Assembly (NCBI GenBank): GCA_005881235.1
Contig: VBEQ01000168.1
Location: forward strand, 1 to 14,026
Source of the DNA: Chloroflexota bacterium
GTDB lineage: Bacteria > Chloroflexota > Dormibacteria > CF-121
Reading direction: 5' to 3'
Length of the DNA stretch: 14,026 bases
The translations under genes and the position numbers were made by a program. The notes beneath the pieces are model-generated. The model was given only the letters and a program-made list of their open reading frames with translations, did no database searches and was not told the DNA's origin. Shown here in pieces: positions 1-6,330 of this stretch (the stretch's first letter is position 1; the number at the start of each line of letters is the position of its first letter).

Positions 1-585
1 CACGTGGCGTCCGCCAAGCCCCCGTTCCGGATCGGACACGGCACGGTCGACGATCGCGCCCACCTGATCGTCGTCGAGCGCGGCGAGCACGAATACCCGG
101 GTGCGCGAGAGCAGCGCGGCGTTGACCTCGAACGACGGGTTCTCGGTAGTGGCGCCGATCAGCGTGATGACGCCCTCTTCGACGAAGGGCAGCACCGCGT
201 CCTGCTGTCCCTTGTTGAAGCGGTGGATCTCGTCGATGAAGAGGATCGTGCGCTGGCCAGACTGAGCCGTGCGCATGCGGGCTTCCTCGATGTTGCGCCG
301 CAGGTCGGCCACCCCGGCACTGACGGCACTGAGCGGGACGAAATGCGACGAGGTGACCCGCGCGATCAGCCGCGCCAGCGTCGTCTTGCCGCTGCCCGGT
401 GGTCCCCAGAGGATCATCGAGCCAACCCGATCCTCCTCGATGGCGCGGCGCAGCTCGTGCTCGGGACCGACCAGGTGCTCCTGGCCGACGAACTCATCGA
501 GCGAACGCGGCCGCATCCGGGCGGCGAGCGGCTGGTCTTTTTGAGCCGGCTCGGCCGGTGCGGGAAAGAGGGTCTCCTGCGCCAT
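1..585 (-). CDS. rarA: Replication-associated recombination protein A (RarA/MgsA), N-terminal part, cut by window edge
   Basis: AAA+ ATPase of the RarA/MgsA/WRNIP1 family, which acts at stalled replication forks with the sliding clamp and SSB. The 195 codons in the window show Walker A GPPGSGKT (residues 61-68), Walker B FIDEIHRFNK (116-125), the sensor-1 stretch GATTENPSF (144-152) and the arginine-finger region LSRTRVF (159-165). The family signature LAARMRPRSLDEFVGQ is at about residues 20-35. The helical and tetramerisation domains lie off the left edge. Start is ATG ending at 585. No Shine-Dalgarno is visible; a -10-like TATAGT sits 6 bases upstream, so the mRNA may be leaderless. Residues 3-7 read QETLF, matching the beta-clamp-binding pentapeptide. 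It diverges from the VOC gene with 35 bases between starts. Family assignment is secure. Confidence 0.95.
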   Translation of the reverse strand, partial: MAQETLFPAPAEPAQKDQPLAARMRPRSLDEFVGQEHLVGPEHELRRAIEEDRVGSMILWGPPGSGKTTLARLIARVTSSHFVPLSAVSAGVADLRRNIEEARMRTAQSGQRTILFIDEIHRFNKGQQDAVLPFVEEGVITLIGATTENPSFEVNAALLSRTRVFVLAALDDDQVGAIVDRAVSDPERGLGGRHV

Positions 586-591
586 CGTTTG

Positions 592-597
592 ACTATA
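592..597 (-). promoter_or_regulatory. Putative -10 box of rarA, leaderless arrangement
   Basis: On the minus strand TATAGT lies 6 bases before the rarA ATG. This places the predicted transcription start at or next to the first base of the start codon. No convincing -35 is seen: the hexamer at 17-base spacing, CGGACG, shares only GAC with the consensus. This is inferred from sequence only. Confidence 0.45.
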
Positions 598-608
598 GAA
601 GCTGGCCG

Positions 609-614
609 TAAGAT
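609..614 (+). promoter_or_regulatory. Putative -10 box of VOC gene, leaderless arrangement
   Basis: TAAGAT lies 6 bases before the ATG at 621. A TTGACT (589-594) is upstream, but only 14 bases separate the two, shorter than the usual 17. No Shine-Dalgarno is present. It shares the 35-base spacer with the opposing rarA -10 box. Confidence 0.4.
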
Positions 615-620
615 CGTCCG

Positions 621-1004
621 ATGGAGTCGCTGAGGAGCGCCAACGCGAAGGCTGCCCTTCCGGTCGAGGATCTCGCCCGCGCCAAAGCGTTCTACGAGGA
701 GAAGCTGGGCCTGACGCCTTCCCGAGAAGTCGAAGGCGCCCTCTTCTACGAGGGAAGCGGCGATAGCGGGTTCCTGCTCTTCCCGACCGGCGGACGGCCC
801 TCGGGCCAGCACACCCAGATGGCCTGGTTCGTGAAGGACATCGCGGCCACCGTCGCGGAGCTCAGGAGCCGCGGCGTCCGCTTCGAGGAATACGACTTTC
901 CCGGGCTCAAAACCGTCGATGGCATCGCCGATCTCGGCTACGAGAAGTCCGCCTGGTTCCGTGATAGCGAGGGCAATCTCCTGGCGCTCGGCCAGCTCGT
1001 CTAA
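621..1004 (+). CDS. VOC-family (glyoxalase/bleomycin-resistance fold) protein
   Basis: A 127-residue protein with the paired beta-alpha-beta-beta-beta layout of the vicinal oxygen chelate superfamily. The first module is LPVEDLARAKAFYEEKLGL (about 13-31). The second is MAWFVKDIAATVAELRSRGV (about 68-87), closing with WFRDSEGNLLALGQ, the typical strand that ends these domains. The usual first-strand metal histidine is replaced by Ala/Leu, and the matching position in the second half reads Gln, so a complete glyoxalase-type metal site is not evident. The substrate is unknown. Methylmalonyl-CoA epimerase is also a VOC protein, but nothing specific to it is seen here and the gene is far from the mutase operon. 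The start has no Shine-Dalgarno. Its TAA overlaps the TAG of the convergent MFS gene. Confidence 0.85.
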   Translation: MESLRSANAKAALPVEDLARAKAFYEEKLGLTPSREVEGALFYEGSGDSGFLLFPTGGRPSGQHTQMAWFVKDIAATVAELRSRGVRFEEYDFPGLKTVDGIADLGYEKSAWFRDSEGNLLALGQLV

Positions 1005-2122
1005 CCTGACGGGCCGCGCTCGGAAGGCAGGTGGACCTTGCCGAACAGGATGAGAAACGTCAGGCCGGCGAGCAAGTAGAAGAGGGCGCTCACGGAGAAG
1101 GCCAGCTGGTAGCCGCCCTGCACCTGCAGGAAGCCGCTGACCAGCGGTCCGATCCCACCGATGCCGATGCCGCTGACGACGATCTGGGCGGTCGCCAGCC
1201 GGGTGCGCTCACGCGCATCGACGTACTCCATCCCAAAGACCTGGCCCAGCGGTCCCTGCAGGTTGAGCACGAGCTGCCGAATCGTCATGACCACCACGGC
1301 GACCGGCAGCACCATGACGAAGGCCAGCGTCAGGACGAGCGGCGAGCCCAGAACCTGGGAGACACCGACGGTGCGGGTGATCCCGAATCGGCGCCCGGCC
1401 GCGGGAGCCGCGAGCGTGACGATCACGGTGAGGGCCGCGCCCACCGCCAGGATGACGCCAATCGGACCGGGAGTCAGTCCGAATCGCTGGGCGAGGTAGA
1501 GCTGGATGAAGTTGAGGTACATCCCGGCGCCAATCCCGAGGATCAAGGTCGGGAGCAGGATGCGGCCGAAGCGTGCCAGATCGATATGAAGCAACTCCCG
1601 AACCGGAAAGCTGGCGGCCGGCTTCATCGCCGAGTATCGCGCGAGCCGCATGAGGAACGGCAGGCTCATCACCGTCAAGATCGTCATCGCCACGAACGCC
1701 GATCGTATGGCCCCGGCCGAGGCGCTCGACGTGTGCGTGAGACGCCCGGCCGCCTCGGGGATCACGCCGCCCAGGACGTCGCCGAGGAGCGCGGCGGCCC
1801 AGGACAGCGACTGGTTGAGCGCGAAGAGCGCCACGCGCTCGGTCTCGCCACTCACCTGGGCCAGGAGTGGACTGCCGAGCACCTGCAAGACGATCACGGC
1901 CAGCGCAAAAGTGCCGGCAGCCAGCACCGCAAACAGCGGTGATCCCGTAAGGGCCAGGACCAGCGATGCGAGAATCGCAACGATTCCGCCGCCCAGAAGG
2001 AAAGACCGGTAGCCGATCCGGTCGGCCATAGCGGCAAATGGGATCCCGACCAGGAGCAGGGCGACCGCCGGCAGCGAGTTGAAGAGGCCGATGACGTCAT
2101 TCGAGAAACCCAGCGCGCTCAT
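1001..2122 (-). CDS. Major facilitator superfamily transporter
   Basis: Polytopic inner-membrane permease of the MFS class. The coordinates run from the first recognisable start codon (ATG) and give 373 residues. They include a motif-A-like loop AAMADRIGYRSFLLGG after the second helix, a central charged loop near SAMKPAASFPVRELLHID, and a second half of six helices. The reading frame continues upstream without a stop and encodes an obvious first membrane helix (see 2123-2251), so the native protein is probably about 416 residues with 12 helices. No ATG, GTG or TTG exists in that extension. Substrate cannot be told from sequence; drug or metabolite efflux is typical. It is third in a unit after L25 and MscS. 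Its TAG overlaps the VOC TAA by four bases tail-to-tail. Confidence 0.85.
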   Translation of the reverse strand: MSALGFSNDVIGLFNSLPAVALLLVGIPFAAMADRIGYRSFLLGGGIVAILASLVLALTGSPLFAVLAAGTFALAVIVLQVLGSPLLAQVSGETERVALFALNQSLSWAAALLGDVLGGVIPEAAGRLTHTSSASAGAIRSAFVAMTILTVMSLPFLMRLARYSAMKPAASFPVRELLHIDLARFGRILLPTLILGIGAGMYLNFIQLYLAQRFGLTPGPIGVILAVGAALTVIVTLAAPAAGRRFGITRTVGVSQVLGSPLVLTLAFVMVLPVAVVVMTIRQLVLNLQGPLGQVFGMEYVDARERTRLATAQIVVSGIGIGGIGPLVSGFLQVQGGYQLAFSVSALFYLLAGLTFLILFGKVHLPSERGPSG

Positions 2123-2251
2123 GTAGAGGTTGAAGACGAGGTTGAAGATGGACCAGCCGATGCCGAGCAGCAGGGCATAGGCGAGGAACTGGCGGGCCGC
2201 GGGGCTGAAGGCGGCGAAGCGGGCGAGCGCCCGGCGGAAGGGTAAGGCTAC
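2123..2251 (-). other. In-frame upstream extension of MFS gene encoding its first membrane helix
   Basis: The MFS frame stays open here. It reads LPFRRALARFAAFSPAAR, then a hydrophobic run LAYALLLGIGWSIFNLVFNL, immediately before the ATG at 2122. This looks like a genuine MFS N-terminus: basic amphipathic start, helix 1, then NLY. The only near-start codons in frame are two CTGs inside the helix itself. At the mscS stop the bases read GTAG, where other junctions in this window have GTGA or TGATG. The real start may be non-canonical, or there may be a sequence change at the junction. Confidence 0.6.
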
Positions 2252-3057
2252 CGTTTGGGCGAGACTTCGGCGGACTGAAGCGCCCGGTAAACCTGCTGGC
2301 CGATGGCCGCCTGCACGGCGAGCGGGTCGTTACGCCGGTAATCGAGCCAGTAGCGGACCTCCAGCGTCAGGCCGCCATCGATGCTGGGCTGGAGCGCGAT
2401 GTGTGGCGGCGGATCCTTGGCGATCTCGGGGCGGCTCTGGACCTGTTCCTTGAGTTTCTCCGTAAGCCCATCGAGGGCAACCCCGCCGGGGACTTTGGCC
2501 GTGAGCGTGAAGAGCCGCGTGGGGTAGCGAGTGCGGTTGATGATGGTGCCCGTATACACGAGCGAGTTCGGCGTGATCACCTGCTCCCCCTCACTCGTGC
2601 GCAGCGTGGTGGCCCGCATCTCGATGTTCTCCACGATGCCGGTATGGTTGTCGACCGTGATTTCGTCGCCCAGTCGAAACGGGCGCTCCACCAACATGAA
2701 GAGGCCGGCGATGAAGTTTTTCAGGATATCCTGGAAGGCGAGGCTCAAGGCGAGGGCCAGGAACCCAAAGCCGCCGAAGACCAGCGCCGGGCTGCCGAAG
2801 AGTTCGCTGAAGGCGGCGATGATGCCGATCACCAGCGCGGTGAGAAACACGATCCGGTTGACGAGCAGCGCGACCTGTGGGTCGGCCTTGACCCGGCGAA
2901 GCTCTTTGCTGGCCAGCAGTCGCACCAGGCGTGCCAGCAGGTAAAACGCGAGCAGGATGAGGATGGCCACGGCGACCTTGAAGAGGTCGTGGCTGTTTGG
3001 AAGGTAGCTGCGAAGAGTGTCCCAGGCGCTCAAGCCGCGCGTCGGCATGGCGCCCAT
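2248..3057 (-). CDS. mscS: MscS-family small-conductance mechanosensitive channel
   Basis: Heptameric membrane channel of the MscS class, which opens under membrane tension during hypo-osmotic shock. The 269-residue protein has helix 1 (about 27-51, FKVAVAILILLAFYLLARLV), helix 2 (about 63-85) and the pore-lining helix with a Gly/Ala-rich face (GGFGFLALALSLAFQDILKN). The pore helix is followed by the MscS beta-domain signature AGLFMLVERPFRLGDEI and a segment reading VENIEMRATTLRTSEGEQV, then ITPNSLVYTGTIINRT. The C-terminal alpha/beta domain follows. Length is close to E. coli MscS (286). Start ATG is 18 bases after the L25 stop; a second ATG three codons later is possible. No clear Shine-Dalgarno is present, so it is probably translated by coupling from L25. 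Confidence 0.92.
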   Translation of the reverse strand: MGAMPTRGLSAWDTLRSYLPNSHDLFKVAVAILILLAFYLLARLVRLLASKELRRVKADPQVALLVNRIVFLTALVIGIIAAFSELFGSPALVFGGFGFLALALSLAFQDILKNFIAGLFMLVERPFRLGDEITVDNHTGIVENIEMRATTLRTSEGEQVITPNSLVYTGTIINRTRYPTRLFTLTAKVPGGVALDGLTEKLKEQVQSRPEIAKDPPPHIALQPSIDGGLTLEVRYWLDYRRNDPLAVQAAIGQQVYRALQSAEVSPKR

Positions 3058-3075
3058 TGTAGGGGCGCTGCCGAA

Positions 3076-3753
3076 CTAACTCTCGGCGGGGGGTTCGCCT
3101 TCGGCGCCAGTCTCGCCTTCGGCGGGCGTCTCGCCAACGACCGGCACCTCGGCGGTGGCGGCCTCCGGTGCGACCTCCTCGACCTCCTCGCGGTGCGCGG
3201 CCACCTTGACGACGAGGTCATCGGGCTCATCCAGGATCTCGCACCCAGGCGGGACCGGCAGATCTTTGACGCGGATTTCGTCGTCGACTTCCTTCAGACG
3301 GGAGACGTCCACCGTGATCACGGGCGGCAGGTCGGTCGGCAGGCACTCGACCTTGAGCGCATGGAGCCCGCGCTGCAGATCCGCCTCGCCCTTGGACACC
3401 AGTTCGACTTCGCCTTCCAACTCGATCGGGACCTCGGACTCGATCTTCTCGGTGAGGTTGACCTGGTAAAAGTCGACATGCAACAGGTCGCCGTGGCGGG
3501 GACTGCGCTGCACCTCGCGGATGAGCGCCTTACGGACCGGCTCCTCGCCGAGCTGGAGATCGACAAGCTGGTTGCGTCCAACCTTCTGGAAGGCCTTGAT
3601 GAACTCGCGCCCGTCGACCACCACGGTCACCGCGTCCACGTTGTGGCCGTATACCACCGCGGGTAAGCGGCCCTGGCGGCGGAGCGCCTGCAGGTGCCGG
3701 CCGCGGTCGGCACGGGGCTCCAGCTTCAACGTAACGGGGGTGGTGGTCGCCAG
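3076..3753 (-). CDS. rplY: 50S ribosomal protein L25, CTC/TL5 (general stress) form
   Basis: Binds 5S rRNA in the central protuberance of the 50S subunit. The N-terminal 5S-binding domain includes LKLEPRADRGRHLQALRRQG, then LPAVVYGHN and the LLHVDFYQVN strand. The second beta domain ends near DDLVVKVAAH. After it comes a roughly 35-residue acidic Ala/Glu/Pro/Gly tail with near-repeats GETPAEGETGAEGE. With a CTG start the product is 225 residues and begins [M]ATTTPVTLKLEPR, which matches family N-termini. GGAG lies 7 bases upstream of that CTG. The next in-frame start is TTG at 3729, which would lose the first strand and has no Shine-Dalgarno. An out-of-frame ATG at 3758 is discussed in findings. 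First gene of a unit with mscS and the MFS gene. Confidence 0.9.
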   Translation of the reverse strand: MATTTPVTLKLEPRADRGRHLQALRRQGRLPAVVYGHNVDAVTVVVDGREFIKAFQKVGRNQLVDLQLGEEPVRKALIREVQRSPRHGDLLHVDFYQVNLTEKIESEVPIELEGEVELVSKGEADLQRGLHALKVECLPTDLPPVITVDVSRLKEVDDEIRVKDLPVPPGCEILDEPDDLVVKVAAHREEVEEVAPEAATAEVPVVGETPAEGETGAEGEPPAES

Positions 3754-3760
3754 GGCATTT

Positions 3761-3765
3761 CTCCT
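3761..3765 (-). promoter_or_regulatory. Shine-Dalgarno site that sets the CTG start of rplY
   Basis: AGGAG on the minus strand ends 7 bases before CTG at 3753, which is ideal spacing. The same site is only 2 bases from an out-of-frame ATG at 3758, too close for efficient use. This supports CTG as the rplY start. Confidence 0.6.
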
Positions 3766-3789
3766 TCGGGCTGAATACGAGCGGCGCCC

Positions 3790-3819
3790 ATCTTAACACA
3801 GGGTTTGGCGCCCACTGAA
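3790..3819 (-). promoter_or_regulatory. Putative promoter of rplY-mscS-MFS unit
   Basis: Minus-strand -10 TAAGAT (3795-3790) with a weak -35 TTCAGT (3819-3814) 18 bases away. The predicted start is near 3783, leaving a leader of about 30 bases that contains the Shine-Dalgarno. The 8-mer TGGGCGCC occurs once inside this promoter next to the -35 and once at the predicted start site, which would suit an operator. Confidence 0.4.
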
Positions 3820-3854
3820 GGGCCCTCCACCGGAACTTTTCCGCCGTTCGGCCG

Positions 3855-3883
3855 TTACCTCCAGTGGCCGGACTGCCTACAAT
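3855..3883 (+). promoter_or_regulatory. Putative promoter of L,D-transpeptidase gene, near-leaderless
   Basis: -10 TACAAT (3878-3883) with a weak -35 TTACCT (3855-3860) 17 bases upstream. The ATG at 3893 follows the -10 by 9 bases, so transcription should start at or within a base or two of it. No Shine-Dalgarno is seen. Confidence 0.45.
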
Positions 3884-3892
3884 CGGCTGACA

Positions 3893-5176
3893 ATGATGCT
3901 GACATCATCTCTTAGATTCCTGCAGCGGAACTCGCTCCGAATTGGGGCGGTGCTGGGAACGTTTGCCCTGGTGGCGGCCTTCATCCTGGTGCAGCAGGTT
4001 CGTGAGGCCTCGGCCGAGCAGGACTTCCACGCGGCCCGGGCGCAGGTGATGGCCGCTCAGGCACGCGCCAGCGAACTCGGGCTGGAGAACGCGGAGTTCT
4101 CGGATCTCCAGCGCCAGGACCTGACGACCGCCAGCGAAACCCCGCCGGCGGCGTCGGCGCCGTTCAACGAAGAGCGCATCGCCTTCTTCTCGCGGGCAGC
4201 CGGCCAGGAGACGCAAATCAAAGACCAGCTGGAGACCCGGGTGCAGAAGCTGCTGGTCGAGACGCGGGATTCGGCGCAGTCGGCGGTCAAGCAGCTCTCG
4301 ACCAGCCTGCAGAAGGCGAAGCAGATCGGCGTCGACGACCAGCTCCTGGTTGAGTTCGCCGGCGTTCCCTCGAAGGCCCAGATCGAGCTCGACAATGCCA
4401 CCAACGTCCGTGCCTATCGCGCCGTGAACGACGAGCTGAAGAGCCGGTTGTCGAAGCTCTCGCTGATGATCGCCGACCAGGAAACCACGAACAAGCTCGT
4501 TGACCAGTACGCCGCCCAGGCGGCCGCCCAGAATCAGGGCGATGCCGGCAAGGCGCGAGCCGGCGCCACCGCGGCGCTCGCGAAGGTGCAGGGCGACCTG
4601 CAGACGGCGCGGATCTTCTCCATGGACGTCTCCATCGTCGACGTGAACGTCCAGAAGCTGGCCGTCCGCCTGACTAGCGCCACCACCGCCGCCGGCCTGG
4701 AGCAGGTCGCCGGCGGGCTGATGGTGCAGGAGAAGGTGCTGACGGACGCGATGGCCCAGACCTTGCCGGAGAAGGCGCTTACCATCTCCCTCAACGAGCA
4801 GGTGATTCGGGCCTACGAGCGCGGCCAGCAGGTCTTCTGGAGCTACGTCACGACCGGCCGGCCGGGACTCGAGACCGACCCGGGCAGCTTCAAGGTCTAC
4901 TGGAAGGTTTCGCCCTGGACGATGCACTCGCCATGGCCCAAGGGTTCGCCCTTCTGGTACCCGGACAGCAAAGTGAAATTTGTCATGTGGTTTAACGGTG
5001 GCGACGGGATCCACGACGCCTCCTGGCGCTCGCGGTACGGACCCGGCACCAACGGCCCCCACTACGACCCGACCGGCGAAGACACCGGCACGCACGGCTG
5101 CGTCAACGTTCCCTACAGCAACATGGTCTGGCTCTGGAACTGGACGCCAACCGGCACCCCCGTCATCGTCTATTAG
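3893..5176 (+). CDS. Membrane-anchored L,D-transpeptidase (YkuD domain) with coiled-coil stalk
   Basis: Likely makes 3-3 peptidoglycan cross-links or attaches ligands to the wall, outside the membrane. The 427-residue protein has a short basic N-terminus and one membrane helix (about 17-35, IGAVLGTFALVAAFILVQQ). A long Ala/Gln/Lys-rich, charge-patterned region (about 40-295) is predicted helical or coiled-coil. The C-terminal YkuD domain (about 299-427) follows. The active-site motif is THGCVNVP, with Cys403 the nucleophile and His401 beside it. Upstream GIHDASWRSRYG carries the conserved first His but Asp where many family members have Gly. No LysM or other known wall-binding domain is visible, so the helical region is probably a stalk that spans the wall. 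Two adjacent ATGs (3893, 3896) are possible starts. It diverges from rplY. Confidence 0.9.
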   Translation: MMLTSSLRFLQRNSLRIGAVLGTFALVAAFILVQQVREASAEQDFHAARAQVMAAQARASELGLENAEFSDLQRQDLTTASETPPAASAPFNEERIAFFSRAAGQETQIKDQLETRVQKLLVETRDSAQSAVKQLSTSLQKAKQIGVDDQLLVEFAGVPSKAQIELDNATNVRAYRAVNDELKSRLSKLSLMIADQETTNKLVDQYAAQAAAQNQGDAGKARAGATAALAKVQGDLQTARIFSMDVSIVDVNVQKLAVRLTSATTAAGLEQVAGGLMVQEKVLTDAMAQTLPEKALTISLNEQVIRAYERGQQVFWSYVTTGRPGLETDPGSFKVYWKVSPWTMHSPWPKGSPFWYPDSKVKFVMWFNGGDGIHDASWRSRYGPGTNGPHYDPTGEDTGTHGCVNVPYSNMVWLWNWTPTGTPVIVY

Positions 5177-5197
5177 GCCGGGCGCGCGGCGCGGTAC

Positions 5198-5211
5198 GAC
5201 GTAGGACGTAG
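5198..5211 (+). repeat. Tandem 7-base repeat (GACGTAG x2)
   Basis: Two perfect back-to-back copies of GACGTAG in the 100-base gap between the transpeptidase and zinc-ribbon genes. The gap also holds a GC-rich stretch and a run of six T (5236-5241). No stable hairpin stands immediately before the T run, so I do not call a terminator. No function is assigned. Confidence 0.5.
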
Positions 5212-5265
5212 AACGAAGGTCCGAACGGCGCAGGATTTTTTCTGCCCGCGCGCGTTACAAGAGAT

Positions 5266-5269
5266 GGAG
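5266..5269 (+). promoter_or_regulatory. Shine-Dalgarno of zinc-ribbon gene
   Basis: GGAG ends 7 bases before ATG 5277. This selects that start over the out-of-frame ATG at 5264. Confidence 0.65.
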
Positions 5270-5276
5270 CTCTCAC

Positions 5277-5495
5277 ATGGCCATCGCCCACCCAACCATG
5301 CATCAGGTCGGACCGCGCACCTGGACCTTCCAACCCCCCGCAATCCCGATGGCGCCGATGAAGGCAAACTGCCGCGCCTGCCGGCAGGCGGTTGGCATCC
5401 TCAACCCCTCGGCGATGGACCTCAAGACCGGAAACTACGTCGTGCGCGGCGAGTGTGAGCGCTGTGGTTCCGAAGTCCTGCTAATCGTCAGCTAG
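5277..5495 (+). CDS. Small zinc-ribbon protein of unknown function
   Basis: 72 residues. Two Cys pairs, CRAC (32-35) and CERC (60-63), are 24 residues apart and flank a short beta segment (GNYVVRGE), the layout of a treble-clef or zinc-ribbon knuckle binding one Zn. The N-terminus (about 1-30) is Pro/Met-rich and probably extended. No enzyme motif is present and I do not recognise the family; partners could be nucleic acid or protein. A good Shine-Dalgarno supports the start. Its stop overlaps the end of the convergent MBL gene by 8 bases. No clear promoter is seen, so it may be expressed from its own weak promoter or by read-through from the transpeptidase gene. Confidence 0.75.
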   Translation: MAIAHPTMHQVGPRTWTFQPPAIPMAPMKANCRACRQAVGILNPSAMDLKTGNYVVRGECERCGSEVLLIVS

Positions 5496-6330
5496 CCGGC
5501 TCGAAACCCTCGCCCGTCCAGTAGCCGAGCATCTGCTCGGTCTCGTGGTAGAACCAGAGCAGGTATCGCTCTTTCGCCGCCTCCTTGAGGAAGGCCGCCT
5601 TGCGCTCCATGGCTTCGAAGGGAAAGAGGTCCAGCGCGCTGACCCAGTTGACTTTCAGGAAGGCGCGCATGAAGAGGAAGTCGCCGGTGAAGACCACAGT
5701 TTGGTCCTGGTCGGATACGTACACCGCCTGGTGCCCGGCAGTGTGGCCACCGGTGACGCGCACCCGGACGCCGGGCGCGACCTGCTGGTCGCCCTCGACC
5801 AGCTGCAGTCGCCCTTCCTCCTCGAGGACGCCCAGGTTCTCCGGTTTGTAGGATGGCTTGCTGCGCGGATCCGGATGGCGCCAGGCTTCCAGCTCGGTCG
5901 CCTGCACGACATGGCGGGCCCGCGGGAAGAGCGGGGTCAGCTCACCGTCCCGGCCCGGGGTGACGAGCGCTCCAATGTGATCGAAGTGCAGGTGGCTGAG
6001 CACGACCAGGTCGATATCCTGCGGCTTGAGTCCCACCCCGGCGAGCGCATCCGGGAGACCGGGGTCCCGCTCATACGCCCAGATGTCGCGTTCCTTGTCG
6101 GACAGCTTAGGGCCCATCCCCGCCTCGATCAGGATGTTGGCGTCCCGCGTGCGGACGAGCATGCAATTCGTCGCCATCAAGATGCGGTTTCGCGCGTCCG
6201 GCGTCTTGAGCTTTTCCCACATGACCTTGGGCACCACGCCGAAGACGGAGCCGCCGTCCATGCGCCAGTGCCCGTCGCTCAAGCAATGGAGCTCAAACCG
6301 GCCGAGCTTCCGGGGCGCAGCCGCGATCAC
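5488..6330 (-). CDS. MBL-fold metallo-hydrolase
   Basis: Metallo-beta-lactamase-fold hydrolase, 280 residues. The metal ligands appear in order: HLHFDH (113-118, the HxHxDH signature), the His in GGHTAGH (about 194-200), the Asp of TGDFLF (about 215-220), and a late His in WFYHE (about 261-265). This is a complete binuclear site, most like the AHL-lactonase/methyl-parathion-hydrolase/alkyl-sulfatase-like branch. There is no signal peptide, so it is cytoplasmic. Start GTG overlaps the TGA of the mutase small-subunit gene (GTGA), so translation is probably coupled and the enzyme belongs to the mutase operon. An acyl-CoA or thioester hydrolase role would fit that context, but this is inference; the substrate is not readable from sequence. 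Confidence 0.9.
   Translation of the reverse strand: MIAAAPRKLGRFELHCLSDGHWRMDGGSVFGVVPKVMWEKLKTPDARNRILMATNCMLVRTRDANILIEAGMGPKLSDKERDIWAYERDPGLPDALAGVGLKPQDIDLVVLSHLHFDHIGALVTPGRDGELTPLFPRARHVVQATELEAWRHPDPRSKPSYKPENLGVLEEEGRLQLVEGDQQVAPGVRVRVTGGHTAGHQAVYVSDQDQTVVFTGDFLFMRAFLKVNWVSALDLFPFEAMERKAAFLKEAAKERYLLWFYHETEQMLGYWTGEGFEPAS

Noticed and set aside
621..1004. Methylmalonyl-CoA epimerase for the VOC gene
   Set aside because: No full metal-ligand set is visible, and the gene is far from the mutase operon and expressed from its own start.
2401..3666. Long plus-strand ORF (421 codons) opposite mscS and rplY
   Set aside because: It lies antisense to two well-supported genes. Its product is His/Asp/Arg-rich with no domain, typical of an antisense shadow in GC-rich DNA.
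3726..3758. The 10-codon ATG mini-ORF as a separate gene
   Set aside because: Its distance from GGAG is only 2 bases and the peptide is tiny, so I keep it as a possible regulatory element rather than a CDS.
3905..5095. Minus-strand ORF (396 codons) opposite the L,D-transpeptidase gene
   Set aside because: The plus strand encodes a clear membrane anchor and THGCVN active site. The antisense product is Arg/Gly/Val-rich low-complexity shadow.
5177..5276. Intrinsic terminator around the T run at 5236-5241
   Set aside because: Only a three-base stem (TCC/GGA) could be drawn immediately before the T run, which is too weak to call.
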